Below, piece by piece: positions 60,985 through 64,000 of a DNA stretch of 64,000 nucleotides. The notes under the pieces were generated by a model, which ran no database searches, was not told where the DNA came from, and saw nothing but the letters and a program-made list of their open reading frames with translations. Location of the stretch: NCBI RefSeq assembly GCF_923079645.1, contig NZ_CAKLPY010000001.1:620001-684000 (forward strand), in the 5' to 3' direction. Positions within the stretch are counted from its first letter, which is position 1, and each line of letters begins with the position of its first letter. The DNA comes from Emticicia aquatica (GTDB taxonomy: Bacteria; Bacteroidota; Bacteroidia; Cytophagales; Spirosomataceae). Made by a program: the position numbers and the translations under genes.

Positions 60985-62949
60985 ATGAAAAAAGTCATTG
61001 GCTTACTATTCATTTTTCTGAGTTTTTCGGCTCAAACTTTGGCACAACAATCTATAAATAAAGACTTTAAAGAATCAAAATGGCATGGATTTATACGACA
61101 TGACTTTACTTTTGATGGTCGAAATGTAAGCGTAATTATACCCAATAAGTCACTTTCTAGTAATCCTTGGGTTTGGAAAGCTCAGTTTCTTGATTGGCAC
61201 ACTGATGCTGATAGCATACTGATTGCTCAAGGTTTTTACCTTGTTTTTGTCAATGCAGATAATCAATATGGTAGTCCTAAAGCAGTGGCAATTTGGAATA
61301 AATTCTACGATTTTATCACTCAAAAATATAATCTTCAAAAGAAAGTTGCATTAGAAGGAGTGAGCAGAGGAGGGCTTTATGTTTATAATTGGGCGAAGCA
61401 AAATCCTGAAAAAGTGGCTTGTATCTATGCCGAAGCTCCTGTTTGTGATTTTAAAAGTTGGCCAGCAGGTTTTGGCAAAGGAATAGGTAGTAAAACGGAT
61501 TGGGAATTACTGAAAAAAGAATATGGTTTTGCAAATGACAATGAAGCTAAACTTTTTTTGAATAACCCAATTGATAGTTTGGAAGCATTAGCAAAGGCAA
61601 AAGTGCCAGTTTTACATACTATTGGACTAAATGATGAAATCGTGCCTGTTGATGAAAATACATTTTTGTTAATAAATAAATATATTCGACTTGGCGGAAT
61701 TGCCACTGTAATTCCTTGTACAAAAGGAAAACATACATTAAATGGGCATCATTTCGACATAGAAACGCCACAAATAGTTGCTGATTTTATTAAATACAAT
61801 TCCATTAATAACAATGTTTTAAGTTCCTCAGATTTTCATCAGCTACGCAAAGGTTTACCAAATTGCAAAATCAGTTTTACCCAAAATAAACAAAGCCGTG
61901 TAGCCTTTTTAGGTGGTTCAATAACTTACAATCATGGTTGGAGAGATAGTGTTTCGGTCTATCTTACAAAGCGATTTAAAGAAACAACTTTCGATTTTAT
62001 AACAGCAGGTATTCCTTCATTTGGTAGTGTTCCTGATGCTTTTAGGCTTGAAAGAGATGTGATTTCAAAGGGGAAAATTGATTTATTATTTGTAGAAGCA
62101 GCCGTTAATGACCAAACTAACGGCACAAATGCTGAAGAACAAGTAATGGCAATGGAGGGAATTGTGCGACAAATAAGAAAAATAAATCCAGCCGTCGAAA
62201 TAGTATTTATGCACTTTGTTGACCCTGAAAAAATGGCTCAATATAATAACGGCGTAGTGCCAGAAGTGATAGCAAATCATGAAAAAGTGGCAAGCCATTA
62301 CCAAAGTCCATCAATAAATTTGGCTAAAGAAGTAACAGAAAGGATTAATAATAAGGAGTTTACGTGGGAAAATGATTTTAAAAATCTGCATCCTTCACCT
62401 TTTGGTCAAGGAGTTTATGCAAAGTCAATTATAACGTTATTAGAGAAAACATTTGCAGGGCACACAGATGCAGATGATAAAATTATCAATTATTCTTTGC
62501 CAGAAAAACTTAATCAGTTTTCGTATGAAAACGGATATTTTTTAGCCAATTCTCTAGCAAAAATTGATAAAAATTGGTCAATTATTGAAAAATGGAACCC
62601 GAATGATGGCACAGGCACTCGGAACGATTTTGTGGATGTACCAATGTTGGTTTGCGATAAAATTGGTGGTAAATTGCATTTAAAATTTAAAGGAAATGTA
62701 ATTGGCGTGGCTGTTGCAGCGGGCAAAGATGCAGGAATAATTGAATATCGAGTAGATGGTAAAAACTGGAAAAAGTACGATTTATTTACGCAATGGAGCA
62801 AATCGCTACATTTACCGTGGTTTTGTACGCTCGAAAATACATTGACTGGTGATGAACATACGTTAGAAATCAGGATTTCAGCCGAAAAAAATGCTCAAAG
62901 CCTCGGCAATACCTATCGAATCCGTTATTTTTATGTCAATGGGAAATGA
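60985..62949 (+). CDS. Secreted fusion of an alpha/beta hydrolase and an SGNH/GDSL esterase
   Basis: A 654-residue protein with signal peptide (about residues 1-21). The first 280 residues are an alpha/beta hydrolase: nucleophile elbow GVSRGG (Ser127), acid in GLNDEIVP (Asp217) and a His near 250-256. The second part is SGNH: block I FLGGSITYNHG (Ser312), block III VEAAVND (Asn375) and DFKNLHPSPFGQG with the catalytic Asp/His. About 160 residues of beta-rich sequence end the protein. Both active sites look intact. Likely two esterases acting on one polymer, such as an acylated polysaccharide; substrate inferred only. Confidence 0.85.
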   Translation: MKKVIGLLFIFLSFSAQTLAQQSINKDFKESKWHGFIRHDFTFDGRNVSVIIPNKSLSSNPWVWKAQFLDWHTDADSILIAQGFYLVFVNADNQYGSPKAVAIWNKFYDFITQKYNLQKKVALEGVSRGGLYVYNWAKQNPEKVACIYAEAPVCDFKSWPAGFGKGIGSKTDWELLKKEYGFANDNEAKLFLNNPIDSLEALAKAKVPVLHTIGLNDEIVPVDENTFLLINKYIRLGGIATVIPCTKGKHTLNGHHFDIETPQIVADFIKYNSINNNVLSSSDFHQLRKGLPNCKISFTQNKQSRVAFLGGSITYNHGWRDSVSVYLTKRFKETTFDFITAGIPSFGSVPDAFRLERDVISKGKIDLLFVEAAVNDQTNGTNAEEQVMAMEGIVRQIRKINPAVEIVFMHFVDPEKMAQYNNGVVPEVIANHEKVASHYQSPSINLAKEVTERINNKEFTWENDFKNLHPSPFGQGVYAKSIITLLEKTFAGHTDADDKIINYSLPEKLNQFSYENGYFLANSLAKIDKNWSIIEKWNPNDGTGTRNDFVDVPMLVCDKIGGKLHLKFKGNVIGVAVAAGKDAGIIEYRVDGKNWKKYDLFTQWSKSLHLPWFCTLENTLTGDEHTLEIRISAEKNAQSLGNTYRIRYFYVNGK

Positions 62950-62966
62950 TTATTTGGGAAGAAAAC

Positions 62967-64000
62967 TTATTTCTCCCCAAAAATACTATTCCAAATAATA
63001 CCATATACCTCAGTCGCTAAAATCTCTTCCGATTGTGTCTGATTGCATATCAACACCGGGTAAAATTCTTTACCAATATCAAGTGTTCCGTGTGAACCTT
63101 TGATGAGCGTTGCATCCAACGGAATTACGTCCATTCTGTATCTAAAACCGAGCAATTTTCGAGCTAATTTATAAGCTGCACGCAATTTTATCAAAGGATT
63201 TTTAGGATTCATAAACATTTCAACAGGGTCATAGCCTGGTTTATTATGAATATCTACGCAGCGAGCAAAATCAGGAGCGAGGTCATCATCAAACCAATAA
63301 TAGTAGGTAAACCAGCTATCGGCTTTTGCCATCAAAACCAAATCACCAGCACGTTCGTGGTTAATTTTGTGTTCACGTTTTTCGGTTTCGTCCATTATCA
63401 AATCAATTCCTTCGACTTTCGATAAAATGCCCTTGATTCGTTCTTTTTGAGTCAAATCATTGATATAAATATGTGCAATTTGGTGGTCAGCGGCTGCAAA
63501 AGCTTTCGAAGCACCACCGTCTAGCAATTCGTGTTTGTTTTCAACTCTTACTGAAAGCAAACCGTTTTCACGTAAAATTCGATTAATATGAATTGGTCGA
63601 TTGACATTATTGATACCATATTCTGAAAGCAAAATCACAAGTGAATTTTTCTGCTCATAATAGGTAACTAACTCTTCTACCAAAGCATCAATTTCGTGTA
63701 AATCTTTGCTTATTTTGCTAAAATCAACCCCAAATTTTTGCAAACAATAATCTAAATGTGGCAAATAAATGAGCGTAAGCGTCGGGTCATTTTCTTTGTC
63801 AACTTCGATTGAAGCATCGGCAATCCATTTCGAACAATCAATACTCGTATTTGGCCCCCAAAATTTGAATAAAGGAAATGTGCCAAATTTTGCTTGTAAT
63901 TTATCTCGCAAATCAGCAGGATAAGTGTAACAATCGGGCATTTTTACACCATCTGAATGATATTGTGGTCGTGGAGTAGCAGAAAAATCGGCCGTTGAAT
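62967..64000 (-). CDS. Alkaline-phosphatase-superfamily phosphodiesterase/nucleotide pyrophosphatase, 5' end outside window
   Basis: The open frame continues past position 63941 to the window edge without a stop, reading STADFSATPRPQYHSDGVK before the apparent internal Met, so the true start lies further right. 344 codons are visible. The metal-site blocks expected in the second half are seen: YLPHLDYCLQKFG, LLSEYGINNV, AADHQIAHIY and KGSHGTLD. The STADFSATPRPQY segment resembles the enzyme found in ebo-type clusters. Cytoplasmic; substrate unknown. Confidence 0.85.
   Translation of the reverse strand, partial: STADFSATPRPQYHSDGVKMPDCYTYPADLRDKLQAKFGTFPLFKFWGPNTSIDCSKWIADASIEVDKENDPTLTLIYLPHLDYCLQKFGVDFSKISKDLHEIDALVEELVTYYEQKNSLVILLSEYGINNVNRPIHINRILRENGLLSVRVENKHELLDGGASKAFAAADHQIAHIYINDLTQKERIKGILSKVEGIDLIMDETEKREHKINHERAGDLVLMAKADSWFTYYYWFDDDLAPDFARCVDIHNKPGYDPVEMFMNPKNPLIKLRAAYKLARKLLGFRYRMDVIPLDATLIKGSHGTLDIGKEFYPVLICNQTQSEEILATEVYGIIWNSIFGEK

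Noticed and set aside
62953..62985. Imperfect hairpin between the hydrolase fusion and the phosphodiesterase
   Set aside because: Arms (TTTGGG/CCCAAA) are short and overlap the phosphodiesterase stop codon; not enough to call a terminator.
1..64000. CRISPR arrays, tRNA or rRNA genes, insertion sequences, prophage
   Set aside because: No regularly spaced repeats, tRNA-like TTCGA/TTCAA arms with matching acceptor stems, transposases or integrases were noticed on reading both strands.

Overview
The window reads as chromosomal DNA of a low-GC member of the Bacteroidota, most likely order Cytophagales (Spirosomaceae-like). The reasons are: type IX secretion (T9SS) genes (a porX-type response regulator with a PglZ domain, and a porW/sprE-like TPR lipoprotein), a large secreted protein ending in a gliding-motility/T9SS-type C-terminal domain, families typical of Bacteroidota (TIGR02757, DUF4920, DUF1080, TMEM220), few Shine-Dalgarno sites, and promoters of the TTG/TAnnTTTG type. 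Genes are dense, on both strands, and often separated by clean hairpin terminators.

Layout. 1-7.1 kb is a sugar-use region: a partial DUF1080 protein, a sugar isomerase/epimerase-like TIM barrel and a Gfo/Idh dehydrogenase in one minus-strand operon, with a divergent MFS transporter, a galactokinase-like GHMP kinase and a ROK regulator. 7.3-19.2 kb holds an M28 peptidase, TIGR02757, a LysM protein, kdsB, porX, a beta-barrel-like protein, a nitrilase/GNAT/SnoaL/Hsp70-like group, ftsE and a transaldolase-type aldolase. 19.3 kb carries the SRP RNA with its own promoter. 20.0-25.3 kb is the housekeeping run pyrH-frr-ligA, interrupted by a very AT-rich AAA ATPase plus PD-(D/E)XK-like gene pair. 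25.4-36.1 kb holds a biotin carrier protein, an EamA exporter, dusB, a CPBP protease, gamma-glutamyltransferase, a MacB-type permease, tsaB, membrane proteins, a sterol-desaturase-like enzyme and an atypical NRAMP-fold transporter. 36.2-51.6 kb has gcvP, a two-subunit molybdenum hydroxylase, a penicillin acylase, a response regulator with a sodium:solute symporter and a 49-residue membrane peptide, porW/sprE, patatin and a metallo-beta-lactamase-fold hydrolase. 51.7-64 kb has a histidine kinase followed at once by a 1179-residue T9SS-type secreted protein, DUF4920, an amidohydrolase, an SDR, a HipA-like kinase/DUF3037/DUF3820 group, an alpha/beta-hydrolase-SGNH fusion and a partial phosphodiesterase at the edge.

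The best candidate for an undescribed system is the ATPase/nuclease-like pair at 22.8-24.5 kb. It lies inside the pyrH-frr operon, its genes overlap, and its composition differs sharply from its neighbours. The SRP RNA (URRC-type loop in place of GGAA), the NRAMP homologue without a DPGN motif, three small membrane-protein genes and the hydrolase fusion are secondary points. No tRNA, rRNA, CRISPR array or intact insertion sequence was seen.
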